From the NCBI GenBank assembly GCA_021186555.1, contig JAJKFL010000012.1, forward strand, positions 19,231,711 to 19,295,710: a stretch of DNA of 64,000 bases, read 5' to 3'. The translations under genes were made by a program, and so were the position numbers. The stretch's first letter is position 1; each line of letters starts with the position of its first letter. Shown here piece by piece: positions 1 through 11,352 of the stretch. The DNA is from Reticulitermes speratus. Its lineage: Eukaryota; Arthropoda; Insecta; Blattodea; Rhinotermitidae. The notes under the pieces were generated by a model. The model ran no database searches. It was not told the origin of the DNA and worked only from the letters and a program-made list of their open reading frames with translations.

Positions 1-86
1 AGGCCATAGTGAGAGGAAATTACGTAACTATACAGTAATTATAGTAATCTGTAAAAGGTTTTTAAAATTGAGGTTTCAATTAATAA

Positions 87-361
87 CTGACTGACTGACT
101 GACTAAACTAACTAACTAACTAACTGACTAACTAACTGACTGACTCACTCCATGGAACAGATTCCTTCTTGAGAAAGTAATATTTCCTCAGCTAGTCAAG
201 TAATTCCCTGGTTTTTATGGAACCCCTGAAGTTTCATCACCGCGTTCGCAGGAGACAGCCACCTGTCCCTATCTTGAGCCAGATAAATCCTGTCCATGAC
301 CCCCCCCCCCGTCATCCTATTTCATGAAGGTGCCTTTTTAACATTATCCTCCCACCTTACT
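87..361 (-). mobile_element. nLTR-A non-LTR retrotransposon, 3' end
   Basis: A 5'-truncated copy read on the minus strand. It begins in a degraded coding tail (a GGAGGATAATGTTAAAAAGG-type stretch, then a run of G) and passes through the family 3' UTR signature GGTTCCATAAAA...TTGACTAGCTGAGGA...CTTCTCAAGAAGGA...CCATGGAGT. It ends in a GTTA/GTCA tetranucleotide run at about 87-145. The better copy at 45573-46045 defines the family. The clade is not determined. Confidence 0.75.
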
Positions 362-594
362 GCTGGGTCTTCCAAGTAGTGATCTCAGTTACTAACAGAC
401 ATATATAACAGGTGTATATAGTTATGTAGTTTCCTGTTAATTGGACTGAAATGCGTTAATGTCGAGCCGAAATATTTCTCCATATTTATTACAAGAGTTT
501 AACTTGTGTAACAAATTTTGTTATGCTGACCTTCCTTACCTCGTTGTACAAGTTTTTCAGTTTATTCAGCTCAGATTTCATAGTGTCGAATTAT

Positions 595-697
595 TAGTTG
601 TGAGTGCGGTAATGAACCTTCCGGTTCCATAAAACGCGGGGAATTTCTTGACTAGCTGAAGACCTGTTAGCTTCTCAAGAAGGACTCTACTCTATGG

Positions 698-728
<31 letters not shown>

Positions 729-735
729 GAGTAAT
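595..735 (+). mobile_element. nLTR-A 3' UTR and GTTA tail
   Basis: Very short 5'-truncated insertion. It holds the signature TGAGTGCGGTAATGAACC, then the TTGACTAGCTGAAGACC and TTCTCAAGAAGGACTC blocks, and ends in about seven GTTA units. No coding sequence is left except the last codons before the UTR. The copy is close to that at 45573-46045, so it is fairly young. Confidence 0.8.
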
Positions 736-905
736 GAACTTTAAGTGGTGTGGCAGGAAGCGGTCCTGGCCCGATGTAAAGTACATCCCCGGTACGTGCC
801 TGCAAAAAGTGTGTTAAACTGCAGAACGTTTCTAGATTGGAGCCAGTGACCTCCCGAGTACAAATCCAAATTTTACTGCTTAAGCTGGCTTGCGCGGTCT
901 CCACC
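730..905 (-). mobile_element. SINE-5, degenerate tRNA-derived SINE
   Basis: On the minus strand an A-box-like CAGCTTAAGCAGT is followed by a B-box-like GGCTCCAATCT. The far end carries GGAAGCGGTCCTGGCC, which is shared with the copy at 32590-32750. Both promoter boxes are worn. It is not a tRNA gene, since no cloverleaf can be closed. Confidence 0.5.
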
Positions 906-1418
906 CAATTGAGTAAGCATCGTTAAATTAATCAAGAAACTAAGGCAATAGTTACAGATAGCCCACAACAAAATACAGAAGACGAATACTCCACATTTTA
1001 ATTAATTTTAGCTCTCAAATTTAGTTTCAAAACGTTTACGATTCACCACTGCTACATGTTTCATTTTTGTCCCGATGGAAGTTCCAATACGTGAGAGAAG
1101 ACACTGATCGATCGTACGATGTGCAACAAGGGTGGGACACTCCATGCGATCCGTGACACTTGACGGGCCCGATGTGACCGACTGGGGCCACATTCACATG
1201 CACAGTTCATGCTTTCCTGACAAAGCATGCACGTAAATGAAGTTTTCCATGAAGGACACTGAGATACTGTTTCATAACAAGCATTAAAAATATATTCAAG
1301 CCCATTTGTGGATTTGCCCTGAAGATGGAGACAACAGGTTGCTTCGAACTGTGATGCGTGTCAACTAAAGTATATGGCGGCTCTTTCAAGCGCACCGTAA
1401 ACTTGATATTCACCGCAG
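906..1418. other. unassigned
   Basis: No gene or recognisable repeat. Two short minus-strand frames (1008-1193, 1207-1413) show no domain and no splice framing. Confidence 0.5.
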
Positions 1419-1632
1419 TTTTTTTGTGGAGAAGGGCCCCGCAGCAGATGCTACGGACGCACCGCAGCCTTAAGACTTATTGTGCAACCCTGTGATGAAG
1501 ATGATTAGTCCTTTTATTTTTCCAAGTAATGGAGCACCGGTGGAATGAAATTGACAGGGGAAAACCGAAGTACTCGGGGAAAAACCTGTCCTAGTGCCAC
1601 TTTGTTAACCACAAATCCCACATGGCTCTGTA
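1419..1632 (-). mobile_element. SINE-1, body and tail without tRNA head
   Basis: Minus-strand copy starting at a T run (the A tail) next to GAAGGGCCCCGCAGCAGATG. It then runs through GGTGGAATGAAATTGACAGG and ACCACAAATCCCACATG. The copy stops before the A and B boxes, so it is 5'-truncated, as expected for target-primed reverse transcription. Confidence 0.8.
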
Positions 1633-1756
1633 ATGAGCCAGTTGTTCCAGCTTCAACTCGCTCTGTGTTTCCTTTACGTCTGTTGTCAGTGATGTGCGTA
1701 ACTTTATGTAAATAACACAGTACTGAAGCTTAAGTTGGCGCTGTGTGCTAGAGAGG

Positions 1757-2593
1757 CATCGTGCGCAGTTACAGACAGTGTGTTACTAAGTATGAACTTC
1801 GTGCACTATTACAGACAGTGTGTTACTAAGCATGAACATCGTGCACTATTACAGACAGTGTGTTACTAAGTATGAACATCGTGCACTATTACAGACAGTG
1901 TGTTACTAAGTATGAACATCATGCACTATTACAGACAGTGTGTTACTAAGTATGAACATCGTGCACTATTACAGACAGTGTGTTACTAAGTATGAACATC
2001 ATGCACTATTACAGACAGTGTGTTACTAAGTATGAACATCGTGCACTATTACAGACAGTGTGTTACTAAGTATGAACATCGTGCACTATTACAGACAGTG
2101 TGTTACTAAGTATGAACATCGTGCACTATTACAGACAGTGTGTTACTAAGTATGAACATCGTGCACTATTACAGACAGTGTGTTACTAAGTATGAACATC
2201 ATGCACTATTACAGACAGTGTGTTACTAAGTATGAACATCGTGCACTATTACAGACAGTGTGTTACTAAGTATGAACATCGTGCACTATTACAGACAGTG
2301 TGTTACTAAGTATGAACATCGTGCACTATTACAGACAGTGTGTTACTAAGTATGAACATCGTGCACTATTACAGACAGTGTGTTACTAAGTATGAACATC
2401 GTGCACTATTACAGACAGTGTGTTACTAAGTATGAACATCGTGCACTATTACAGACAGTGTGTTACTAAGTATGAACATCGTGCTCTATTACAGACAGTG
2501 TGTTACTAAGTATGAACATCGTGCACTATTACAGACAGTGTGTTACTAAGTATGAACATCATGCACTATTACAGACAGTGTGTTACTAAGTAT
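1757..2593. repeat. 40-bp tandem array, about 20 copies
   Basis: Units begin ACAGACAGTGTGTTACTAAG and finish TATGAACATCGTGCACTATT. They are almost identical; the main variant is CGTGCAC versus CATGCAC. The GTGCAC core is a 6-bp palindrome in every unit. The first units (AACTTC, CATGAAC) differ slightly, as is usual at array edges. There are no spacers, so it is not a CRISPR array. Confidence 0.95.
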
Positions 2594-2769
2594 CTATCGG
2601 ATCTATATCTTCACCTAATCTAGAGGACCACCTCTTATCGGCTATCAGCAACCGCCTGTTCAGTACATTTACCGCTATCCTTCATATCTGGAGGCCGTCT
2701 CCTCCATCCGTTCTGACATGGACTCGCTGTACACGAGAAACATACGTGACTGGGAACTTCAAGATTCGA

Positions 2770-3085
2770 ATTCGTCGCCAAATAATGTTGACCTGGTCAA
2801 ATCAAGGAGGATCGGAAGGACGGAGAAAATGGTTCGCATGGGGAGAAGAGAAGTGCATACAGGATTGTGATGGGGAAACCTGAAGCAAAGGGGCCTCTTG
2901 GAGCACGTAGGAGTAGATGGGAGGATAATATTAGCATGAAGAAATGGGATGGTAGGGCGTGGACTGGATTAATCTGGCTCAGGATAGGGTCGACTGACGG
3001 GCTGTTGTGAACATGGAATATCATGACGAGCTGAGTAACTGTCAGCTTCTGAATAAGGGCTCTGCAGTATGGAGTTAGTTTATAA
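2770..3085 (+). pseudogene. nLTR-A relic, degraded coding tail
   Basis: Three frames together follow the nLTR-A C-terminal pattern (KSRR, then VRMG, then a GRIILA-like trace of WEDNI). Several stops and frameshifts interrupt them. The 3' UTR signature ends in GGAGTTAGTTTA at about 3075. It is much older than the copy at 45573-46045. It abuts the 40-bp array, which ends at 2593, with about 175 bp of unassigned sequence between. Confidence 0.65.
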
Positions 3086-3100
3086 AAATTTTGCAGTAAC

Positions 3101-3235
3101 AAAGTTTGACCCTGGAAGAGGGGACCGTTAGGCTATCCCGAAACGTCGGTAACAGCTATCAACCTACGCCGCCTAACATTCCAAAGTAGCGAAGACCTCA
3201 ACTACACCGCGGCGCTAGCCTGAAATCTCGCATGT
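3101..3235 (+). repeat. GACGTTTCGG palindromic element, half copy
   Basis: Contains CCCGAAACGTCGGTAA preceded by a worn CTGGAAGA core and followed by GCGAAGACCTCAACTACACCGC. The latter is the terminal block shared with elements at 19308-19514 and 61690-61855. Only one arm is present. Confidence 0.6.
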
Positions 3236-5087
3236 GCCTGACATTGTTGAAACAAGTGAATGTAAACCACTAGAGCGCAGTTCCGTGGACTGACGCACAT
3301 AAACGTCGCCATGTGTATTGGACCCAATACGCAGACTACAAGCTGATACGTTCGTTGCGTTTAAATTGTAGTTTGAGGTGATACCCTCCGGAGAACCCAA
3401 CAATGCAGTATTGGAGATTTGACGGCCACGGGGGGAGAGGGGGTTGTTTGGTGGCAGGAAATCAAGAGCACGAACAAGTCAATTACCAACACAATAACTA
3501 ACTGTTCCCCCAATCTCTCAACCTAACAATCGATCATTCCCTTCTATCTGAAACGGAATTCAGTGACCGCGGAAATCGGCCATTCGGATACTTACGTAGC
3601 TGTATTCTGAAGGTCTTTATGAGTCAGTAACGTCACAGAGTGCAAGAGACTGGCTGTTATGTATCGCGAGCTTGCATAAGCACGGCAGCTGATCTTCGTA
3701 CCGAAATCATAACTCGTTGATAACTTTTGTCGCACACAGTGGGATGGGCTACTGGCAGCGTAGGATAGCTCATAGTAAGTGAGTATCAGGGTATATGAGT
3801 ATGTTTGTGGGAGACTGGAGGGGCCCAATCGTAATGCGCCTAACAAAAGATACTCTACTGTAGGAATATACACTGATAGACACGATGAAAACTCACAACT
3901 TTACAAGTTGCTCTTGTTACGTAGTGTCTGCGTAGTTGATATGTAAGGCCTGCTTTACAAAACCCTGCCTTGAATATGGTAAACGTGCGACATATGCATG
4001 TGTCATCCTGAGTTATCGAGTGGAATGTGACTGGAAGGCTGTGTTCGTGGTTCACATCATCATCATCAGAATTGGGTAGTCCGTCTGTACAGTACAAATT
4101 GAAAGGACAACGGGACGTAGGAAGAACTTGGAAAAGATGGAACGAATGTGTGGAGTCGGAACGGGCTTGATTGCTTACACTATGAGAATGAGCGTAAGAA
4201 TAAGAATAATTTTTTTATGGGTTGGGAAAAGAGATCCTTTGGACGATATACGATATATATCCCTACGAAAGGAGACAGATTTAAACCGCTCTCAAATGTC
4301 GACAGACTTCTTTTTTTATTAGTTAAACTATATTGTGTGTTTTTAAATCGATGACTTTTCTCTGAAATCCCTTTCACTTTGAGGTACGGCGGTTTTTAAT
4401 TTTTGGTTTATCTCATTAGTCAGCTGAATGATGTATATGGAAAAAAATATGTCCCTACCTTTATTTCTATCACAAAAGCGTCAGGATACTCTGATTTGAG
4501 GTAAGTCTGTTCCAGACATTTTTATGCTTTTTTGACTTATGTAGCAACTAGATAATGTAAAAGCTTCATACCAGAGAAAATGAGTTTTTGAATCGTTGGA
4601 ATATGAGGGAAAAAAGCCGGCAGGCAGGTAGAAAGTAGGCTGAATATAGGGTTGCACAGTAACAAACTTAGTGAACAGAGAGAGAGAGAGAGAGAGACAG
4701 GTGATGACGATGCAGCATTATTGGCACTCTACATCTCTTTAGTTCCCTCCCACAGGGACGTAGCTACTTTAGGCTCCAAAAGTAACTTTTTTTTTCTTTT
4801 CGCAGGGAAAGGGACACAACACGTTAAAACGGTTTTTAGATTAAAACACTTCGTTATATAAGAACTTTCAACAAGTTTACGTTTTCATATGCAATTTAAC
4901 CTCTTCGTGTTTGATACTGCTCAGTTAAGAATATTCTGTCTACTGTCCGGAAACGTGGATTAAACAGGAGATGGTGATGTCCTTTATGGGTCGAAACATG
5001 TAGCGTTTTATATACAAACAAATATTGTTTTTATAACAAAAATAGGTGATTAGACTGCATTACTCTTTGGTATGTAAAGAGAATTTA
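3236..5087. other. unassigned
   Basis: No convincing gene. It holds a short (AG)n run at about 4678-4697. A solitary CGAAACATGTAGCG near 4992 recalls the GAAAC side of the hammerhead-like motifs without the CTGA side. Minus-strand frames at 3592-3873 and 3855-4097 show no domain. Confidence 0.5.
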
Positions 5088-5856
5088 ATTTGCTTTTCTT
5101 TTTATGGATTTGAAACTTGGTCCGCAACATTAATGAATGAATACAAGCTGAAGACTTTTGAAAACATGATTGTAAGTAGAATATTGGCCATACGAAAACG
5201 CGATAGGAGGTTAGAGAAAACTGTCTAATGAGAATCATGATTTGCACTGTTTAGTGACTAGGCTATGACTCGGCTACGGACTGGACGATCCAGACTTTAA
5301 TAATTTTAATAATTTTCTTCAGAACGTCCCGACCGGCTCTGGGGTCCACCCAGCCTTCTATTCAGTAGGTACCAGGGACTCAATCCCTGGGTAAAGCGGC
5401 CGGAGCGTTAGGCTGATTACTCTCCTCCGTCTAGTGCCAAGGTTAAGAATGATTGGAGCTATAATCCACTCCCCTACGCACCTTCGTGACGTGCGTAAGG
5501 AATACTTCACCTTTAAGTAAATATTGTTATGGAACTTACGTCCGTAATGACAAGTCTGAGCATGTAGCATGCATGGGGGGCATAAAAATGCATGCAACAT
5601 TTTGGTCGGAAAACGTGAAAGACAGAAACCACTTAGAAGACGTATACGTTGATGGATGGATAATATTAAAACGGATCTTAAGGAATTAGCATGTGAGGAT
5701 GTATACCGAAACTATGTGGCTTGGAATCGAGTTCAGTAGTGGGCTGATATAAGCACGGTAATGAATTTTCGGATCCAAAGAAAGACGGGGGGATTTTTTG
5801 ACTAGCTAACCGACTGTCAGCTTCACAAGAACTGTGCCGCGCGGAGTTAGTTATCT
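5088..5856 (+). pseudogene. nLTR-A reverse transcriptase C-terminal relic, split by a SINE
   Basis: The first part (5088-5228) reads YGFETWSATLMNEYKLKTFE, which matches the C-terminal block of non-LTR reverse transcriptases (Y-G-x-E-T-W). The second part (about 5540-5690) reads KSEHVACMGG and later a WIILKRIL-like trace of the family WEDNIKRDL block. A SINE-3 copy at 5248-5518 separates them. The 3' UTR ends in GCGGAGTTAGTTA near 5850. Stops and substitutions show it is dead. Order and strand agree with one original insertion later hit by the SINE. Confidence 0.7.
5248..5518 (+). mobile_element. SINE-3 inserted in an nLTR-A relic
   Basis: Diverged tRNA-like head (GACTAGGCTATGACTCGGC...GGACGATCC), then the SINE-3 body: ACGTCCCGACCGGCTC, GGTACCAGGGACTCAATCC, GTAAAGCGGCCGGAGCG and AGTGCCAAGGTTAAGAATGA. 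The terminal block ends near ACGCACCTTCGTGACG. Borders are approximate. Confidence 0.7.
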
Positions 5857-6254
5857 CTTAGCGATTGCATAGTTCTCTTGAAGCATTGAAGATTTAGGTT
5901 AAACATAGCTTGCACTTTACTTAAGTAATATTTAAATTTATGCATTAACGCAAAGTTGTTTGCTAATTTAGTTATCGCGTGTTTAAAATGTCTACACCAC
6001 TACAGAAAGCAAACACTGCTTGCGTTCACATGCTGTATGCTCAGGTTAAGTACGTGTTTATGCAACTAACTTACGCAGCACTGAAGAACTTTATTATACT
6101 TATCCATCTTCTCTTATGTATCTTCCTAAGTGGGCACAGTACTTTCTTGGCGAGACGTTAGGTTGTTTCATGACACTGTATTAACTGCAGATGTTATATA
6201 TCGTCAAAATAATTATTATAGGATAATTGAAAATTAAAATGATGGTCTTCTTTG
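5857..6254. other. unassigned
   Basis: AT-rich sequence without a recognised repeat. A 60-codon frame at 5979-6161 has no domain. Confidence 0.5.
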
Positions 6255-6385
6255 ATGTGATACCGTGTAGATGAGATCTGTGCGCTTTTGGGATTTTACG
6301 CAGCATAGAATGGTAGTTTTTTTTACCGACGTTTCGGGACTACCTATCGGTCCCGTCTTCAAGGGTCAAGCAGTCCAAGAAGAAT
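6255..6385 (-). repeat. GACGTTTCGG palindromic element with hammerhead-like T3 motif
   Basis: Left terminal block GATGAGATCTGTGCGCTTTTGGGAT, then on the minus strand TTGAAGA, a GGGAC...GTCCC stem II and GAAACGTCGGTAA at 6322-6366. The layout matches the CTGAWGA motifs elsewhere, but the catalytic C is T. The right terminal block is missing. Confidence 0.65.
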
Positions 6386-6589
6386 TAAATCGCTCCTGGT
6401 AGCATTTAGTTTGGATATAGGTACAGATGTTTCGGAGAGACCTGCTGCTACTGTCTGTCTTCAGGTAGAACCGTGATGACGGAGGCTACGGGTTCTGTCG
6501 GAATGTCTCTGCCCATCTACCAGACTCCACGACTCACATCGCAGAAGATACTGATCATATCTCATGAAGTGATTAATAGGAGGCAGAAG

Positions 6590-6745
6590 TGAGTATCAGG
6601 AATATTTCCTGGGGGTAAAGACGGCCGGTGCTTAGGGCTGACAACCTTACCACCTTCATGTGCTGATTGTCTAGAAGTCTGGGAGCCTCAACCTCCTGGA
6701 CCTCTAAGGGCCTGCCCAGGCCCGTATAGGGATTGCTTTACTTTT
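6590..6745 (+). mobile_element. SINE-4, 3' part
   Basis: Shares GTATCAGGAATATTTCCTGG, GGTAAAGACGGCCGGTGC, CTTCATGTGCTGATTGTC and GCCTCAACCTCCTGGA with the copies at 62272-62560 and, inverted, 54662-54945. The tRNA head is absent. Near 6420-6482 lies GATGTTTCGGAGAG...GTCTTCAGG, another loop of the CTGAAGA...CCGAAACATC type. Confidence 0.65.
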
Positions 6746-8969
6746 ATAGGGTAAGAGGTCTCATATCCGGTTCTAGTGTAGTCTGCTGTTCCGTCATTTT
6801 ACTGAAGGCACTGAAGAAAAACAAGAGAAATTTCGTTGATTGTAACAGGCCACCCAATTCAGAGTACAATAAAATGAGTTACACTATGAAGATAATTCGA
6901 TGGAACTCAGGAGTGGCCTCGTATTGTCAATTCTAAAACCAATACCGTCTTATATACGTATTGCAGCAGTATTTACCATCATCAGCAACAGGTTGTAAGG
7001 AATTTTCTGTCTTTTTCCGTCTTAATGGGTACTGGTCTTTCCATCTTCTCCTTGGTCGACCTACCTTTCCTTCTGGCGGTTGGAATGTATTTGTGCAGCA
7101 CTTTGGGAATGTGTTTAATAAGCGAAGCGTTCATTTGCATAAAAAATTACAGTAATTTCATTTTAACTGTAATATTTAATTGTCTTTTCTTTATTTGTTT
7201 GATATAATATAATATAATATAATATAAATAATACATATAATATATAAGATATAATATAATATAACCCTGCATCCTCCAGCCAGCCTCAAAAATTTCACAT
7301 CTTCTGTCTCAATTCTTCTGGCATGTTGTTTTATTAAATTATATTTATCGGTCCATATAGAAACCTTTGTACCGCCATTATTCGTGTAGGAATATAAACA
7401 GGTATTTTGAAATTTATTTACACTTTATGACATAATTTTCTTCTATAAAAATTTCGGCCTCAGAGACACGAATTAATTGTGATGGAGGAAATTATGATAC
7501 AGGATAGTTGACTGATATCTCCTCTGCTATTGTTATTGAAGTATCAGAAATTGTGAGGGTGGTGTGTTAATCGCGTGTGGTGGCCACACAAGAAATGCAC
7601 ATAAAAGTTTTTGTTATTATTTATATGAAAAATATAGAGAGACGTGTGGAAAATATGACTGATTTATGGAAAAGAAATTCATTCATACATACTTTTAGAA
7701 TACTAACACACATTGCATAATCTAGAAGTAGGAGGCCCACTTAAAAACCTGGAGAAACGTGGAAAGGGCTTGGAGAAGGAGGAAGAAGAAGACGTGTAAG
7801 ATTATGATGATAATGAAGACCAGCAGTGAAGAAGAGAAAGAACAAGACCACACAGAACGTAAAAAGGAATATGAAGATAGAGTGTAATGAGGAGGAGGAG
7901 ATGATGGCGACGACGAAGAGGATTGCTTCGGGGATGTGGTGCGATGTGAATTTGATGACACTGGCGCTGAATAGTTTCCGTTAAGGGGGTCTTTTATTAG
8001 CGCTGCGGAGCTTACGGGATCAGATACCAGAGAACTTGTGACTTAGTTACATTTACTGTCATAAGAATCTGTCGTTCTTCTGTGGTGTATGTCAGAGTTG
8101 TTGATAGCGAAACTGCAAGGTGGCTGCCAGCAGTGAGAGACACTTACGCTTCGGTGGGCATTCACTGTCTGGACCTTTGCTAAAGGACATTACATACTTC
8201 GTACAGTAAGTGAAACTGTTGTTGGAAGTGTTCCTCAAAAGCTGTAATATGTAACTGTTGTTACCTTTGGAAACTGCAGCTAGAGTTGGAAATTGTCAAA
8301 GATTTACGTTAAAATTTCGCCCATGTTCCCTAAGAAAAAGCGCGTAAGTTGCCGTAGGCATTGTGATGCTGAACCCTGGCAAACTGTAGAAGATATAGAA
8401 TGTCACGTGACCCACTTTTGCTGTGCACAGTGCTTATGTCTATAAGAGGCTTGCAGGAAGTAGGCGCAGGTTGATCGTATGTCTCTTATGCATATTAATG
8501 CTGCTGCTACAGTTCACTTACTCTCAGTGAAAGAACATTACCACCTCACGAGCAATACGACCAACTCAATGTATAATCTATCACAGGCGTGCTTTCTGTC
8601 TGAATGTGTAGTGACATGAAGAGCTACACCTGGTGTCAGCTTGAGGAATTACACTGACTACACTGATTTTGCTATACGCTATAACACAAGTGTGAAGCTA
8701 TCAGCGCGTATCTCAAGCAGATTTATGTACTGTATCGCTTTGACGCTCAATGCATTAGGCAGAAAACTGATCATTACACTGCGACATTTTTGACGAGAGT
8801 AAAACAAAGTCCCTTTGTTGGGGGCCCAGGGCGAAGCAGTATATACGGGATGTCACTTATATTTGTACAAGTGAGACAGAGTCAAAGACTGTAATGTGTT
8901 CAGTTTGATTAAGTAACATTCATGTCGCCAAAATTAAAGAGCTTTTTCTTACATCTCTCCTGGGATTAT
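6746..8969. other. unassigned, with a TATAA microsatellite
   Basis: An AT-rich (TATAA)n tract lies at about 7200-7266. A purine-rich stretch at about 7740-7930 yields a low-complexity minus-strand frame that I do not regard as coding. No domain, tRNA or transposon end was recognised in the rest. Confidence 0.5.
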
Positions 8970-9223
8970 TATTTTTTTTCCAATGGCTCGACAGCCCCTT
9001 TGGGGCCTAGGCCGCCTCATTTTTCGAGGCTTCACGATCACACTTTTTAGACCCACCACACTCGGTAGGACTCCTCTGGACGACGGACCAGCCCGTCCCA
9101 GAGACCACTACCTGACAACACACAACACTCACAAGAGACAGATATCCATGCCCTAGGCGGGATTCGAACCCACAATCCCAGTAAGCGAGCGGTCGTAGAC
9201 CCTCGCCTTAGACCGCACGGCCA
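8970..9223 (-). mobile_element. SINE-2, full length
   Basis: Minus-strand copy. From its 3' end on the plus strand: T run, CAATGGCTCGACAGCCCC, GGCCTAGGCCGCCTCATTTT, then GGGATTCGAACCCACAATCC (the B box in reverse) and CTTAGACCGCACGGCC (the A box in reverse). A 10-bp direct repeat CTGGGATTAT (8960-8969, 9224-9233) borders it, though part of that can pair with the SINE consensus. Confidence 0.85.
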
Positions 9224-9568
9224 CTGGGATTATAGTAAAGTATATGTGCTTAAAAATTCATCTCACTTGTACGCTTCCATTCTTGTTTTATTATTTGAAA
9301 TTTTTGATGTAACATTTTTATATTTTGGGCGTAAGGTGGCCGTGTACAGGTACTAAATGCCCCAGTACTGGGGCTGTGTTCCCGCCCTAACGATCTCCCT
9401 GCATTTATTTTGTCTTTTCCGAGTTAATTATATCTCTACCGATATCACTTCAAATATTGTCACTCAGACAGATTTTGGACACAGTCGTGGTAGCAGTGGC
9501 GTAGGTAAGGCCCGAGACCCAGCGCTGCGGGGGCCTCTAACGTAACAGCATACTAAATAACAACATAA

Positions 9569-10002
9569 ATGAACTGACGTCAACACAACTAGTAAGTGTT
9601 ATATCGTTAATTTGGCAACATGTCTCGATATCAGCGGGTCATCTTCAGGTCAGTAGTACAAAATACATAAAAGGAATTGTGTTCAATTGTAAACGATTCT
9701 TTTTATTTATTTTGTACTACTGGCCTGAAGATGACTCTCTGAGATCGAAACATGTTGCCAAATTAAAGATATAACATAGACAATGTTTTTCACCAAATAA
9801 ATGCACTTGTTATAAAAACACATTAAATATTCTAAAACTGTTTGATAAAAAGCCCCAAACAGTTTTAGAATATTTTAGTGTTTTTATAACAAGTGCATTT
9901 AGTTGGTGAAAAACATTGTCTATACTCGAAAAATGCACGGTGAAAATAGAATAAAGTTTTTTAAAGATATAACACTTGCTTGTTGTGTTGACGTCAGTTT
10001 AT
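9569..10002. repeat. three nested inverted repeats with hammerhead-like loops
   Basis: Outer arms: ACTGACGTCAACACAAC (about 9571) versus GTTGTGTTGACGTCAGT (about 9987). Next pair: TTGGCAACATGTCTCGATAT...TCTTCAGG (9611-9650) versus CCTGAAGATG...CGAAACATGTTGCCAA (9724-9762). Inner pair: GACAATGTTTTTCACC...CTAAAACTG (9780-9842) versus its complement (9856-9922), joined by a short loop. ATGCACGGTGAA at about 9933 recurs in other inverted-repeat elements of the window. There is no reading frame of note. I infer a foldback or Penelope-like terminal structure. Confidence 0.8.
9721..9760 (+). ncRNA. hammerhead ribozyme-like motif
   Basis: CTGAAGA at 9725 is followed by one T, then an imperfect stem II (GA-CTC / GAG-A-TC) and GAAA. 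Next come a CATG loop closed by one A:T pair, the NUH triplet GTT, and stem I TGGC (9721-9724) pairing with GCCA (9757-9760). The partner arm at 9613-9649 on the minus strand has GAGA instead of GAAA and is likely dead. Confidence 0.6.
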
Positions 10003-10564
10003 TTCTCTTGTTAATGTATCTAAAACAACCGAGTGACATACCTAAAAATTACAGCATACAAAAATGTGTTGTGGGTTCTTTAGGACTGGGTTCTGTTCTT
10101 CTCGCAGAAGGCAGTATTCTGGATCCCTGTTTTGAGATCTGGGAGTAACCTTGCTAATAATCATGGGGGGGGAGGGCGATTATCGATCCGCTTGGGGAGG
10201 CCCGGACCGTATATCTATGCTACTGCGTGTTAGTGTAACTAATTAACTGTCCAGCCACAAAACTGACTAACCATCCATCCATCCTTTCAACCCACAAGCC
10301 TAAAATTATTTTATAACCTTAAAAGTGGGCAAGCCTGACTATACCAGTTCGTCCTTAAGTTAGACAGAAATATTTGTTAAAAATATTGTTGTTGTCAGCT
10401 CTTTTATTGATGAAATTGATGTAAACATTTAAATTTATTATACACCTGTCGGAACGTAAGTAATGAAGAAACCTTCTCACGACTCTTTTTTAAGATTGAG
10501 GTTTCAGTCTTTTTTTAACTATTAATGTTTCTGTGTATAAACTGTTTATCTCGTAATTTTGTAC
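10003..10564. other. unassigned
   Basis: Contains a G run at about 10164-10173 and AT-rich stretches. No gene. Confidence 0.5.
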
Positions 10565-10612
10565 TCGTGCCTGATGATGGTTTTATGAAAAAAGCCGAAA
10601 CATGTAGCACGG
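10565..10612 (+). ncRNA. hammerhead ribozyme-like motif, best-formed copy
   Basis: Stem I TCGTGC (10565-10570) pairs with GCACGG (10607-10612), six pairs with one wobble. The core CTGATGA is at 10571-10577, followed by one extra T. Stem II is GGTTTT / AAAGCC, then GAAA, a CATG loop closed by A:T (a minimal stem III) and cleavage triplet GTA. The single T between CTGATGA and stem II is the only departure from the canonical type I layout. It is a solo motif with no inverted partner nearby. Confidence 0.65.
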
Positions 10613-11352
10613 TTCATACGTTACAAATGTATTGTCTAAAAATGACAGTGGCTGGCGGTCTTTATATGTCTATTCAGTCAGTACAAGGGGGTGTTCCAGC
10701 AGTTAGGGACCAGTATCTGCACCGTCCCACGCACATCGAATTTCACGTGGTCCTCGTGTAAGAAGTTCCTTGAATGGTGCAAAATGCTGGAAGTCGCTAG
10801 GTTTTTAGTGAGGAATTGATGGTGGATGGGGGTAACATAGCCGGGGGGGTGTGCGAAATTTGTGGGCTACGTTTTGTGACGCACAGCCGGTTGCTTCGTC
10901 CTGGTTTTGCCCACAGAGACAGTGATCCTTCTCCACAACCCGTCTCGATAGCCTATAGCCCGTGTCACACCGTAACTCCTGGAACATTTTCGCCGGGAAT
11001 GTCTGGCCGCCAACCGCCATTGATCCCAGTACAGCAGTTTCTGTTTCTTTGGACCACGGTAGCAGCGCTTTTGAAGTGATGGCAATGTGAAGGCCGAGGA
11101 TTTCAGTCTATAAGAAGAAGGAAGCTGTGTGTTCCTTCGACACGCTGGTAACGACCAACCAGACTGCACGGTGCCATAACCCAGTTGACCTCAGTATGAC
11201 TCTTCATCCCCTGAAGACCTAAACTTCTTACTGATAAATTCCCTGTCAGAATAATATCATGGATTCAGCGCAAATTCTAGTGTGAGACATTCCCCTATCG
11301 TTCCTAACGCTTTAAACACTGAGATCAATATGGATCGTATTTAACGCTCCAT
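10613..11352. other. unassigned
   Basis: Moderately GC-rich around 10800-11170, with overlapping frames on both strands (for example 10867-11169 minus, about 100 codons). No domain or splice framing is recognised, and the frames shadow each other. Confidence 0.5.

Noticed and set aside
7722-7961. Serine-rich membrane-like minus frame
   Set aside because: Low-complexity translation of a purine-rich tract.
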